DNA of 64,000 bases from NCBI GenBank assembly GCA_965276665.1, contig OZ255620.1, forward strand, positions 1,364,001-1,428,000, given 5' to 3'. Below the pieces are notes generated by a model. The model was given only the letters and a program-made list of their open reading frames with translations. It was not told the DNA's origin and did not search any database. Each line of letters opens with the position of its first letter. Position 1 is the first letter of the stretch. This document shows positions 8,685-17,653 of the stretch, piece after piece. The DNA comes from CAWGJC01 sp965276665. GTDB lineage: Bacteria; Pseudomonadota; Alphaproteobacteria; Acetobacterales; Acetobacteraceae. A program made the translations under genes and the position numbers.

Positions 8685-9917
8685 GTGAGCGCGCCGGCCG
8701 AACACGATGCCGATCCGGATGCGCGCAAGGACAAGGACAAGGCGGACGCGTCGCAGGCGAAGCGGGATGCCGAAAGCGGCAGCGAACGCAAGAGCGGCGG
8801 GAAAACGGACGAGCAAGACAAGAACCGGGATAACAAGGACGATCACGACAAGGACGGCGACGACAAGGACGAGCCGCAGAAGCCGAGAAGCCGCTGGCCC
8901 GTCGTCATCGTCGTCATCGTCGTCGTGCTCGCGATCATCGCCGGCGTGGTCTACTGGTATGAGACGCGCAACGAGCAATCGACGGACGACGCCTATACCG
9001 AAGGCAATGCGGTGTCGATCGCGCCCAAAGTGTCGGGCTACGTCGTCGACATGCGGATCAACGACAACACCATCGTCCATGCCGGCGATCTGATGCTGAA
9101 GATCGACCCGCGCGACTACATCACCGCGCGCGACCAGGCGCGCGCCAATCTCGACCTCGCGCGGTCGCAGCTCGCGAGCGCCGAGGTCGATCTCGACATC
9201 GCCCGCGTGCGCGCGCCGGCGACCCTCGTGCAGGCGCAGGCGCAGCTCACCCAAGCGCGCGCCAACCAGGCGCAGGCGGTGCGGGATTTCCAGCGTCAGC
9301 GCAGCGTCGATCCGCGCGCGACGACGCTGACGAATTACGACCAGGCCTCCACCGCGCTCCGCGCGAACAGCGCCAACGTCAACTCCGCCGAGGCGCAGGT
9401 CTCCATCGCCTCCCTCGTGCAGCAGAACATCCAGTCGGCCGAGGACACGGTGCGCCAGCGCCAGGCGCAGGTCGAGCAGGCGGAGGCCAACCTCGCGCAG
9501 GCGGAGCTGAACCTCTCCTATACCGAGATCAGGGCGCCGTCGGATGGCCGCGTCACCCGCCGCAATGTCGATGTCGGCACGTTCGCGCAAGCCGGACAGC
9601 AGGTTTTTTACCTCGTCACCAACGATGTCTGGATCACCGCCAATTTCAAGGAAACCCAGCTCGATCGGATGCGGCTCGGCCAGCATGTCGATATCGGCGT
9701 CGACGCCTATCCCGGGCTGAAGCTCACCGGGCATATCGACAGCATCCAGGGCGGCAGCGGCGCGCGCTTCTCCGCCTTTCCCGTCGAGAACGCGACCGGG
9801 AATTTCGTCAAGATCGTCCGCCGCGTGCCAGTGAAGATCCTGATCGACCATGGTCTCGAGCAATGGGGATTCCTCCCGCTCGGACTCTCCGTAGAGCCCA
9901 CGGTCATGCTCAAGTGA
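8685..9917 (+). CDS. emrA: EmrA/HlyD-family membrane fusion protein
   Basis: About 410 residues. The first ~70 residues are an unusual cytoplasmic tail rich in Lys, Asp, Glu and Arg; a single membrane anchor (about 71-95) follows; then a biotinyl-lipoyl-like half motif (VSGYVVDMRINDNTIVHAGD), a long alanine/glutamine-rich coiled-coil hairpin (about 150-285) and the second lipoyl half (LSYTEIRAPSDGRVTRRNVD). This is the periplasmic adaptor of a drug efflux pump. I chose the GTG at 8685, with GGAAGG just upstream; an upstream ATG at 8646 would add 13 residues. The stop overlaps the emrB start (GTGA). Confidence 0.9.
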   Translation: MSAPAEHDADPDARKDKDKADASQAKRDAESGSERKSGGKTDEQDKNRDNKDDHDKDGDDKDEPQKPRSRWPVVIVVIVVVLAIIAGVVYWYETRNEQSTDDAYTEGNAVSIAPKVSGYVVDMRINDNTIVHAGDLMLKIDPRDYITARDQARANLDLARSQLASAEVDLDIARVRAPATLVQAQAQLTQARANQAQAVRDFQRQRSVDPRATTLTNYDQASTALRANSANVNSAEAQVSIASLVQQNIQSAEDTVRQRQAQVEQAEANLAQAELNLSYTEIRAPSDGRVTRRNVDVGTFAQAGQQVFYLVTNDVWITANFKETQLDRMRLGQHVDIGVDAYPGLKLTGHIDSIQGGSGARFSAFPVENATGNFVKIVRRVPVKILIDHGLEQWGFLPLGLSVEPTVMLK

Positions 9918-11470
9918 GCGGGTCGCGCGGCGGCTCGAACCCATGGCTGGTCGCGATCGTGGTGACGCTCGGCGCCTTCATGGAGGTGCTCGACACCACC
10001 ATCGTCAACGTCTCGCTGCCGCATATCGCCGGCAGCCTCGCGGTCAGCGACGATGAGAGCACATGGGCGCTCACCACCTATCTCGTCGCCAACGGCATCG
10101 TGCTGACGATTTCGGGCAATCTCAGCCGCCGTCTCGGACGCAAGAAGTACTTTCTTATCTGCATCGCCGGCTTCACCGCGACATCGCTCGCCTGCGGCAC
10201 CTCGACCTCGTTCGTCGAGATCCTGGCGTTCCGCGGCCTGCAGGGATTTTTCGGCGGCGGATTGCAGCCGACGCAGCAGGCGATCATCCTCGACACATTC
10301 CCGCCGGAGAAGCGGCAACAAGCCTTTTCGCTCACCGCGATCGCGACGATCATCGCACCGGTGCTCGGACCGGTGGTGGGCGGCTGGCTGACGGACCGGT
10401 ATTCCTGGCACTGGATTTTCCTGATCAACGTGCCGATCGGGGTGCTGACCTTCTTTGGCGTGCTGCATCTGGTGCAGGATTCGCCGGATGCCGAACGCGA
10501 GCGGCGAACCGCGCCACCCTTCGACTATCTCGGCGTCGGCTTCATCACCCTCGCGCTCGGCTGCCTCGAAATCGGCGTCGATCGCGGCGAGGATTACGAC
10601 TGGTTCGCCTCCGGCATCATCCGCGTGCTGCTCGGCATCTCCGCCCTCGCCTTCATCTTCGGCATCCTCTATTTGTGCTACGCCAAGAACGCGGTGGTCA
10701 ATCTCCGGGTGTTCCTCGACCGCAACTTCGCGCTCGGCTGGCTCGAGATCGGCTTGATGGGCTTCGTGCTCTATGCGAGCGCGGTGCTGATCCCGCAATT
10801 CGCGCAGCAGCAGCTCGGTTATACCGCGACCTGGGCCGGTCTGGTGCTGGCGCCCGGCGCGGTCGTGCTCGTCATGCTGATACCGATCACCGGGCGCGTG
10901 CTGAACTACGTGCCGGTGAAATACGTGATCGCGTCGGGCGGCATCGCGCTCGGCGCGGCGCTGTTCTATTCGCAGGATCTCGTGCCGGATCTCGATTTCT
11001 ACCATCTGATGCTGTTCCGCGCGGCGCAGACAGCGGCGCTCGCCCTGCTCTTCGTGCCGATCAGCACCGCGGCCTATGCGACCTTGCCGCCCGAGCTGAA
11101 CGGCGATGCCGCGGCCATGTTCACCATGGCGCGGAACGTACTGGGCGGCGTCGGCATCTCGGTCTCCACCGCGCTGGTCACCGACCACAGCCAGATCCGG
11201 CAGCAATACCTCATCGAGCATCTCACGCCGGTCAACCAGCCCTACAACGTGCTGCTGCAAGACGTGCAGCACGCGCTGATGAGCGTCGGCCAGTCGGCCG
11301 CCTCGGCGGCGCAGATGGCGCCGGGACAGGTGTTCCAGATGCTGCGCAACCAGGAGGCGGTGCTCGCCTACGGCGACGTGTTCTTCATCACCGGCTGCCT
11401 CGCTCTGGTGATGACGCCCCTCGCCCTGCTGATGTCCGGCGCGAAGAAGGCCGGCGGCGGCGCGGAATGA
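9914..11470 (+). CDS. emrB: EmrB/QacA-type DHA2 multidrug exporter
   Basis: The 518-residue protein carries about 14 transmembrane segments and the DHA2 signature FMEVLDTTIVNVSLPHIAGS near its N-terminus, with the loop motif RRLGRKKYFL. It is the proton-driven inner membrane pump partnering the EmrA-like adaptor upstream and the outer membrane factor downstream. The start GTG at 9914 overlaps the emrA stop; an ATG at 9863 in the same frame lies inside emrA and is less likely. The stop overlaps the next start as ATGA. Confidence 0.93.
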   Translation: MSGSRGGSNPWLVAIVVTLGAFMEVLDTTIVNVSLPHIAGSLAVSDDESTWALTTYLVANGIVLTISGNLSRRLGRKKYFLICIAGFTATSLACGTSTSFVEILAFRGLQGFFGGGLQPTQQAIILDTFPPEKRQQAFSLTAIATIIAPVLGPVVGGWLTDRYSWHWIFLINVPIGVLTFFGVLHLVQDSPDAERERRTAPPFDYLGVGFITLALGCLEIGVDRGEDYDWFASGIIRVLLGISALAFIFGILYLCYAKNAVVNLRVFLDRNFALGWLEIGLMGFVLYASAVLIPQFAQQQLGYTATWAGLVLAPGAVVLVMLIPITGRVLNYVPVKYVIASGGIALGAALFYSQDLVPDLDFYHLMLFRAAQTAALALLFVPISTAAYATLPPELNGDAAAMFTMARNVLGGVGISVSTALVTDHSQIRQQYLIEHLTPVNQPYNVLLQDVQHALMSVGQSAASAAQMAPGQVFQMLRNQEAVLAYGDVFFITGCLALVMTPLALLMSGAKKAGGGAE

Positions 11471-13077
11471 GCGTCGGACTGCGCGCCGGGGCGCTCGCCG
11501 CCCTTCTCGCCATCGCCGCCTGCACGGTCGGGCCGGATTACCGCAAGCCCGCCGACCCGCCGATCCCCGCATGGCGGGACGCCTCGGCCAATGGGCAGGC
11601 GGTCAGCATGCGCAGCGATCCGGATCCCGCCTGGTGGAACGGATTTTCCGACCCCGTGCTGAGTATGCTGATGAGCAAGGCGATCGCCGGCAATCTCGAT
11701 TTGCAGCAGGCCGTGCTCCGCGTGGTCGAGGCGCGGCAGGGCGTGGTGACGGCGCGCGCCGCCGGCCTGCCCACGCTCGGCGGGACCGGCAGCTACATGC
11801 GCGAGCAGCTCGGCCTCAAGGGCCTGCTGGAATCGCGGGGCGCCTATGGCGACCTCAACGATCTCGCCGATCGTCTCGCCCCGCTGGATGCCGCGATGCC
11901 CGGTGTCAGCACGGGCGCCGCCACCGCCGGGAATAGCGCGCTGAACGCGCTGAGCGCGCCGATCGACCTCTACCAGTACGGGCTCGACGCCTCGTGGGAG
12001 CTCGATCTGTTCGGCCGCGTCCGCCGCTCGGTCGAGCAGGCGCGCGCGCAGACCACGGCGCAGGCGGAAGCCGCGAGCGATGCGCTCGTCATGCTCGAGA
12101 GCGATGTCGGCCAGGCCTATTTCCAGCTGCGCGGCGCGCAGGCGCTGCTTGCGAGCCAGCAGGAGAATGTGCGCGCCGCGCAGGAAGCGCTCGACCTCAC
12201 CACGCGGCGCCAGCAGAGCGGGCTGACCACGGATCTCGACGTCGAGCAGGCCCGCGCGCAGCTCGACGACACCGAGCGGCAACTGCCGGACTACCAGAAG
12301 CAGATCCAGCAATCGATGAACGGCCTCAGCGTGCTCACCGGCCAGCCGCCCGGCACGCTCGACCCGATGCTCGCCAGCGCGCCCCTGCCGCACGTGCCGG
12401 CGGTGATCGGCATCGGCTTGCCGTCGACCCTGGCCCGCCGCCGCCCCGATATTCGCCAGGCTGAGGCGCAGCTCCATGCCGCGACCGCGAATGTCGGCGT
12501 CGCGGTGGCGAGCTTCTATCCCGACATCTCGCTCACCGGGAATCTCGGCATCCGGGCCACCGATGCGAGCTATCTCACCAATTGGGCGAGCCATTTCTAT
12601 TCCGCCGGGCCGAGCCTCTCTTTGCCGATCTTCCAGGGCGGCCGCCTCACCGCCGGGCTGCGCATGGCGCGCGCCCAGGAGAAGGAGGCGGCGCTGCACT
12701 ATCGCGCGACCGTGCTCAATGCGCTGCGCGAGGTGGAGGATGCGCTGATCGCCTACCGCACGGACGCGGCGGCGCGGGACAAGCTCGCGGATGCGGTCGG
12801 CGCGGCGGACACCTCGTTCTACCTCGCCCGCAACCAGTATTCGCACGGACTCGCGAATTTCATCCAGGTGCTCGATTCCGAGCGCACCGCCATCACCGAC
12901 CGCCAGCAACTCGTGCAGGCCGACGCCACCCTGGCCAATGACGTGGTGGCGCTCTATCGCGCGCTCGGCGGCGGCTGGCAGGAAAGCCAGCTTCCGGCGC
13001 CCAGCCCCCCGGTCGATCCCGTCCCGCCGCCGCTGCCGGGTCTGCTCGACAGCATCGCCGCCCCGCCCACGCCCTGA
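11467..13077 (+). CDS. Outer membrane efflux lipoprotein, OprM/NodT family
   Basis: The 536-residue protein has a lipoprotein signal with lipobox LAIAAC (acylated Cys about residue 20) followed by TVGPDYRKP, the hallmark start of OprM/NodT factors. Two long alanine/glutamine-rich repeats (about 200-290 and 410-500) are the TolC-like coiled-coil hairpins; RRRPDIRQAEAQLHAATANV is a conserved block. It completes a tripartite efflux pump with EmrA and EmrB, linking the inner membrane pump to the outside. A roughly 60-residue insertion (about 115-160) before the first hairpin is longer than usual. Confidence 0.93.
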   Translation: MSVGLRAGALAALLAIAACTVGPDYRKPADPPIPAWRDASANGQAVSMRSDPDPAWWNGFSDPVLSMLMSKAIAGNLDLQQAVLRVVEARQGVVTARAAGLPTLGGTGSYMREQLGLKGLLESRGAYGDLNDLADRLAPLDAAMPGVSTGAATAGNSALNALSAPIDLYQYGLDASWELDLFGRVRRSVEQARAQTTAQAEAASDALVMLESDVGQAYFQLRGAQALLASQQENVRAAQEALDLTTRRQQSGLTTDLDVEQARAQLDDTERQLPDYQKQIQQSMNGLSVLTGQPPGTLDPMLASAPLPHVPAVIGIGLPSTLARRRPDIRQAEAQLHAATANVGVAVASFYPDISLTGNLGIRATDASYLTNWASHFYSAGPSLSLPIFQGGRLTAGLRMARAQEKEAALHYRATVLNALREVEDALIAYRTDAAARDKLADAVGAADTSFYLARNQYSHGLANFIQVLDSERTAITDRQQLVQADATLANDVVALYRALGGGWQESQLPAPSPPVDPVPPPLPGLLDSIAAPPTP

Positions 13078-13160
13078 AGCGGCAACCCCGAGGCGGCGCA
13101 CGAACCAGCGCGGCGACCATCCGTTCTGCTCATGAGGCCAGAGTGCCCAGGAGAGGAACG

Positions 13161-13835
13161 ATGACGAACGAGCCGACCAAGAACCCGATCTTCACCCGTC
13201 AGGAGCAGCTCGCGCCCACCGGGCAGCACGACACGCATTTCTACGATCCGAATGCGACGGATGATCAGATCGTCGTCGTCTTCGAGACCTTCGACCGCGC
13301 TCGCGCCGCGCGCGACGTGCTGGCGGAGGCGAACGTGCCGCGCAGCGCGATCGACATCGTGCATGGCGAAGCCGAGGAAGGCGATGCGGGCTTCACCTAC
13401 GAGCGGACCGATCGCGGCTTCTGGAGCGCGATCACCAGCCTGTTCTCCGCCGGCGAGGAACCGCAGAACAGCCACGCGGAAGCGGTGAGCCGCGGCCATG
13501 CGGTGATGCGCGTGCAGCCGCCTTCCGGGCAGCGCGCCGAGATCGTGCGTCTCCTCGGGAGTCTCGAGCCGATCGATTTCGATGCGCGGCTCGAGGAATG
13601 GCGGAGCGCCGGATGGAACGGCATCTACGCGCAGCGCGAAGCGTACGATCCAGCTGTCACCGCGTCACCGGGCGTGGCGCCGGCGAGCCAGGCCGCCGCA
13701 TCCGCCGCCAGCAGCCCGACCGGGCGCGCCGCCGACATCGTCTCCACCGGCGAGCCCAAGGGCACGTCCGGCTCCTCGGTCGAAAGCACCGGCGTCGCCG
13801 GCGCACCGGCCGGAACGACGCAGCCGCGCGACTGA
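13161..13835 (+). CDS. YflT-like general stress domain protein
   Basis: About 224 residues. The central part (about 35-140) reads VVVFETFDRARAARDVLAEA ... GHAVMRVQPPSGQRAEIVRLL, a ferredoxin-like fold resembling the heat-induced stress protein YflT domain. The last ~70 residues are Ala/Ser/Gly/Pro-rich and probably disordered. The ATG at 13161 is preceded by AGGAGAGG; the ATG at 13143 adds six residues. No enzymatic motif is visible. It is convergent with the OtnC gene, and the palindromic repeat lies between. Confidence 0.7.
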   Translation: MTNEPTKNPIFTRQEQLAPTGQHDTHFYDPNATDDQIVVVFETFDRARAARDVLAEANVPRSAIDIVHGEAEEGDAGFTYERTDRGFWSAITSLFSAGEEPQNSHAEAVSRGHAVMRVQPPSGQRAEIVRLLGSLEPIDFDARLEEWRSAGWNGIYAQREAYDPAVTASPGVAPASQAAASAASSPTGRAADIVSTGEPKGTSGSSVESTGVAGAPAGTTQPRD

Positions 13836-13865
13836 CGCGGGCTAAGCGTATCGCGTCGTCGTCGC

Positions 13866-13996
13866 CTAGAGCATTTTCGGTGAAGTCGGCGCCGGCCCTC
13901 GCCCCCGCCCGGCCCCCCAACGGTCGTATACTTTCGTGGGAGGCCGGGTGGGGGCGAGGGCCGGCGCCGACTTCACCGAAGGTGAAAATAATCTAG
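13866..13996. repeat. Palindromic CTAG-end repeat, copy 2 (full length)
   Basis: The 131-bp element begins CTAGAGCATTTT and ends AAAATAATCTAG. Two perfect 21-bp arms lie at 13885-13905 and 13951-13971 around a centre with GTATACTTTCGT. The right outer segment holds a second small hairpin, TTCACCGAAGGTGAA. It lies between two convergent genes, and its right-hand CTAG supplies the TAG stop codon of the OtnC gene (13993-13995). Bidirectional terminator function is likely from position and structure; mobility is inference. Confidence 0.88.
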
Positions 13997-14670
13997 CCGT
14001 AGGTTTCATATCGCCGGCGCGCCGCCTCGACTTCCTCGGCATCGAGGATCCGCGGCGTGCCAGCGCCGCGGGCCAGGAGGTATTGCCGCGCCAGCGCCTC
14101 GAGCCGCACGGCGGCGGCCATTGCCTTGTCGAGCGATGCCGCGTGGCAGATCATCCCGTGATTGGCGAGCAGGCAGGCGGTGCGCCCGCGCAGCGCCTTC
14201 ACCGCATGCGAGGCGAGTTCCGGCGTGCCGAAGGTGACATAGGGCGCGCAGCGAATCTCCGCGCCCCCAAAACCAACAACCATGTAGTGAAAGGCGGGGA
14301 TCGCCTCGCCGAGACAGGCAAGCGCGGTGCATGCGTCGGAATGCGCATGCACGACCGCCGCCGCCGCAGGATAGGCGCGATAGATCGCCGCATGCATGAA
14401 CCACTCGCTGGATGGTTTCGCGCTCGAGTTCTTGCGCACATTCCCGTCGAGCGATAACGCCACCGTATCGGCCGCACCAACCGCATCCACCGTCACGCCC
14501 GAGCGCGTGATGACCATCCCGTCCCGCTCGCGCTGGCTGACATTGCCCGAACTGCCGAAGCTCAAACCGGCGGCGCCGAGCGCTCGATAGGCCTCCGCGA
14601 CCGCACGGGCTGCCGCATCCCATTCCGCCGGACGCGGATCGGTCGGATGGCGGTCGGCAAGCGCGGTCAT
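13993..14670 (-). CDS. otnC: Class II aldolase/adducin family; 3-oxo-tetronate 4-phosphate decarboxylase-like
   Basis: The 225-residue protein has the class II aldolase metal site VVHAHSDACTALACL and the phosphate/zinc segment LLANHGMI, with GLSFGSSGNVSQRERDGMVI at the N-terminus. It is related to FucA; the divergent neighbour is a four-carbon acid-sugar kinase, which argues for OtnC, decarboxylating 3-oxo-tetronate 4-phosphate to dihydroxyacetone phosphate. I chose the ATG at 14670; the same frame stays open to 15123 but that part opposes the kinase gene. The TAG stop falls in the end of the palindromic repeat. Confidence 0.82.
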   Translation of the reverse strand: MTALADRHPTDPRPAEWDAAARAVAEAYRALGAAGLSFGSSGNVSQRERDGMVITRSGVTVDAVGAADTVALSLDGNVRKNSSAKPSSEWFMHAAIYRAYPAAAAVVHAHSDACTALACLGEAIPAFHYMVVGFGGAEIRCAPYVTFGTPELASHAVKALRGRTACLLANHGMICHAASLDKAMAAAVRLEALARQYLLARGAGTPRILDAEEVEAARRRYETYG

Positions 14671-14761
14671 GCTGCATTTTTCCTGGTGCGCGATGATGCC
14701 GATCCTATATCGTATTGCCGGTTTGATCGCAAAATCGACGCCATACGGGGATCGCGCACTT

Positions 14762-16024
14762 TTGGGAAGCCTGCTTTTCGGCGCCATTGCGGACGATCTG
14801 ACCGGCGCCGTCGAGCTCGCAGGCATGCTGGCCGCAGGCGGCGCACGCACCGCGCTGGTGACGGATGAAGCGGCGATTCCCGAAGCGGCGGACGCGGTCG
14901 TCATCGCGCTGCGCTCGCGCGTCGCGCCGCGCGCCGAAGCGGTTGCGCGATTTCGCACGGCGGCCGACGCGCTCGGGGCGCGCGGCGCGGCGCAGCTCTT
15001 CTTCAAATACTGCGCGACCTTCGATTCCACGGCCGCAGGCAATATCGGCCCTTGCGCCGACGTGCTCGCCGAGCGCGGCGGTTCCCTGCTCTTCTGCCCG
15101 AGCTTCCCCGAAGCGGAGCGCACCGTCTATCGCGGCCATCTCTTCGTCGGCGATGTGCTGGTCTCGCGCTCGCCCAAGCGTCTCGATCCGCTCACGCCGA
15201 TGACGGAGCCCGATCTCGTGCAGGTGCTGCAGCCGCAGACCGAGCACCGCGTCGGGCTGCTCCCGCTCGCTTGCGTCGCGCAGGGTGCATCGGCGATCCG
15301 CGCCCATGCCGCGGAGCAGCGCGCGCACGGCGTACCTTACCTGATAGCCGATGCTGTGTTCGAGCGCGACCTGCGCGCGATCGCCGCCGCGAGCTGGGAC
15401 TGGCCCGCGATGACCGGCGGCTCCTCCATCGCCGCGCATTACCCTTCGCTGTGGCGCGAGGCGGGACGATTATCGCCCGCGCCGGTGAACGGCCCCGCGC
15501 CGGTGTGCGGACACGCCGCGGTGCTCGCCGGCAGCTACGCCGACCGCACGCGCGAGCAGATCGACCGCTTCGCCGAACAACATCCGGTGCTGCGCCTCGA
15601 TCTGCGCGCGCTCGGCGAACCCGATCAGGCGGTCGCATCCGCGCTCGACTGGGCGAAAGCCCGCCTCCCGGCGGGGCCGCTCTGCATTTCCACCGCCGCC
15701 TCGCCGGACGCGGTCGCGGCGGCGCAGGATGCGTTCGGCATCGCCGGCGCGGCGTCGCGCGCGGAGACTTTGCTCAGCGAGATCGCGCGCGGCCTGCAGA
15801 CGCTCGGCGTGCGCCGCCTGCTCGTGGCGGGCGGCGAAACCTCGGGTGCGGTCGTGCAGGCGCTCGGCATCTCGCGGCTTGCCGTCGCACCCTACGCCGC
15901 GGCCGGCATCGGGACCTGCACGACGGAGGCACCGGTGCCGATGGCGCTCTGCCTGAAATCCGGCAAGCTCGGTCCGGTGGACATGTTCGCGCGCACCCTC
16001 GCCGCGATGGGCGAAGCGGCATGA
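14762..16024 (+). CDS. otnK: Four-carbon acid sugar kinase, OtnK-like (DUF1537)
   Basis: About 420 residues. The conserved N-terminus FGAIADDLTGAVELAGML (DDLTG motif) and the C-terminal nucleotide-binding block VRRLLVAGGETSGAVVQAL are those of the four-carbon acid sugar kinase family, which phosphorylates 3-oxo-tetronates or D-erythronate-type acids. A FKYCATFDSTAAGNIG segment (about 85-100) is also conserved. The start is uncertain: TTG at 14762 places the DDLTG motif at the normal distance and leaves a ~90-bp divergent promoter; ATGs at 14669-14696 give an atypical leader. It opens the plus-strand operon that continues into the peptide importer. Confidence 0.82.
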   Translation: MGSLLFGAIADDLTGAVELAGMLAAGGARTALVTDEAAIPEAADAVVIALRSRVAPRAEAVARFRTAADALGARGAAQLFFKYCATFDSTAAGNIGPCADVLAERGGSLLFCPSFPEAERTVYRGHLFVGDVLVSRSPKRLDPLTPMTEPDLVQVLQPQTEHRVGLLPLACVAQGASAIRAHAAEQRAHGVPYLIADAVFERDLRAIAAASWDWPAMTGGSSIAAHYPSLWREAGRLSPAPVNGPAPVCGHAAVLAGSYADRTREQIDRFAEQHPVLRLDLRALGEPDQAVASALDWAKARLPAGPLCISTAASPDAVAAAQDAFGIAGAASRAETLLSEIARGLQTLGVRRLLVAGGETSGAVVQALGISRLAVAPYAAAGIGTCTTEAPVPMALCLKSGKLGPVDMFARTLAAMGEAA

Positions 16025-16070
16025 GCGCCTTGCGATTGCAGCAGAACCGATCATCAGGAAAGGCATCATC

Positions 16071-17624
16071 ATGAGGCATTGGTTGATCCCGCGTGGCCCG
16101 ACATTCGTCGCCGCCCTGCTCGCCGCATCGCTTCCCGGCCTCGCCGCCGCGCAGACCGCGCCGCACAAGGGAGGCAGCCTGATCTACGCAAACATCTCCG
16201 GCCCCGGCACGCTCGATCCCTATGTCTCCAGCAGCCTGGTCGAGCTCGAGGTGATCCACGAGATCTACGAGGGCCTGGTCGCGATGGACGGCCAGTATCA
16301 GACCAAGCCGATGCTGGCCGAGAAGGTCGATATCAGCCCCGACGCGCGCATTTTTACCTTCGCGCTGCGCCACGGCGTAAAATTCCAGAACGGCAAGGAG
16401 ATGACCTCCGCCGACGTGCTCGCCTCCTTCCAGCGTTACCAGAAGATCAGCGCCAACGCCGCGGCGCTCGCCGACGTCAAGAGTTTCACCGCGCCCGATC
16501 CCTACAATTTCGTCATCACGCTGAACAACCCGAACGCCGTGTTCCTCGATGTGCTGAAGAGCCCGGTCTATCCGTTCTCGATCATGCCGGCCGAGGAGCG
16601 CGACAAGCCGGCGCGCGCGGCCGATGTGATCGGCACAGGCCCGTTCAAGCTCGGCGAATGGGTGAAGGATAGCCATCTCAACATCGACCGGTTCGACGAT
16701 TATTCGCCCAACACGAGCGAGCCCGGGCCAGACGGTCTCGCAGGCCGCCGCACCGCCTATCTCGACACCGTGCGGTTCAATTTCACGCCGGAGGCGAATG
16801 CGCGCGTCGCCGCTCTGCAATCGGGGGGCGCCGACGTGATCGGCGACATCCCGGCCGAGCTCGCCAAGCGCCTCGCCGACCGCAACGACCTGCACGTGCA
16901 GCAGGTCTTTCCCTATTGCCAGGCCTATTTTATCCTGAACACGCAGCAGGCGCCCACCACCAACCCGCTGATCCGCCAGGCGATCGATGCGGTGGTGAAT
17001 GTCGGCGACATCACCGATGCGACCGGCGACGTGGTGCAGCAGAACGCCTCGATGGTCTATCCGTCGAGCCCGTATTTCGCCGGCAAGCTGGCCAACCCCT
17101 TCTACAGCCAGAACGACCCGGCGAAGGCCAAGGCGCTGCTCGCGCAGGCCGGCTACAAGGGCGAGAAGATCGTGCTGCAGACCAACTCGAACTACACCTC
17201 GATGCGCGATTCCATCCTGGTGCTCTCCGAGGAGATGAAGGCGGCCGGGATCAACGTCGAGGTGCAGGTGGTGGACTGGACGACGAACGCCGCGAACATG
17301 CAGGAAGGCAAGGGCGGCTGGAACGTGTCCACCACGTCCTTCTGCTCGAACCCGCTGCTCGGGCCGCAGCAATGGAAGTTCATGATCTACGGCTTCCCGC
17401 ATGTGAAGGGCGACACCGTGCTCGACAGCGCGTATCAGGATTTCTACCAAAATCTCGACCTCGCCAAGCGCAAGGATGACTGGGCGGTGATCGAGAAGGA
17501 CGTGCTGTCGCAAAGCTACATGATCAAGATCGCCGACCAGGCGAATGTGCGCGCGTATGACAGCAAGGTCGGCGGCTTTCAGCCCTACTACATGATCCAT
17601 TTCTGGGACGTGTACAAGCAGTAG
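16071..17624 (+). CDS. ABC transporter substrate-binding protein, family 5 (peptide/nickel)
   Basis: The 517-residue protein has a Sec signal (about residues 1-27, cleavage near AAAQT) followed by the family 5 pattern: GGSLIYANISGPGTLDPYVS, LAEKVDISPDARIFTFALR, VKFQNGKEMTSADVLASFQR. These match DppA/OppA-type binding proteins for peptides or other oligomers. It lies 46 bp after otnK and 29 bp before the first permease gene. The pairing with a tetronate kinase suggests the ligand could be a sugar-acid conjugate rather than a plain peptide; this is inference. Confidence 0.9.
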   Translation: MRHWLIPRGPTFVAALLAASLPGLAAAQTAPHKGGSLIYANISGPGTLDPYVSSSLVELEVIHEIYEGLVAMDGQYQTKPMLAEKVDISPDARIFTFALRHGVKFQNGKEMTSADVLASFQRYQKISANAAALADVKSFTAPDPYNFVITLNNPNAVFLDVLKSPVYPFSIMPAEERDKPARAADVIGTGPFKLGEWVKDSHLNIDRFDDYSPNTSEPGPDGLAGRRTAYLDTVRFNFTPEANARVAALQSGGADVIGDIPAELAKRLADRNDLHVQQVFPYCQAYFILNTQQAPTTNPLIRQAIDAVVNVGDITDATGDVVQQNASMVYPSSPYFAGKLANPFYSQNDPAKAKALLAQAGYKGEKIVLQTNSNYTSMRDSILVLSEEMKAAGINVEVQVVDWTTNAANMQEGKGGWNVSTTSFCSNPLLGPQQWKFMIYGFPHVKGDTVLDSAYQDFYQNLDLAKRKDDWAVIEKDVLSQSYMIKIADQANVRAYDSKVGGFQPYYMIHFWDVYKQ

Positions 17625-17653
17625 GATCACGGGCGGCGTCACGAGCGGTCACG

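Noticed and set aside
7176..9944. 922-codon minus ORF across emrA and the MFS gene
   Set aside because: Antisense/other-frame shadow of two well-supported genes on either strand.
10063..11466. In-frame upstream extension of the OprM gene through emrB
   Set aside because: The region is the out-of-frame reading of emrB; the lipoprotein signal starts at 11467.
13993..15123. 376-codon reading of the OtnC gene
   Set aside because: The N-terminal 151 codons oppose the OtnK gene and are low-complexity; the ATG at 14670 gives a normal class II aldolase.
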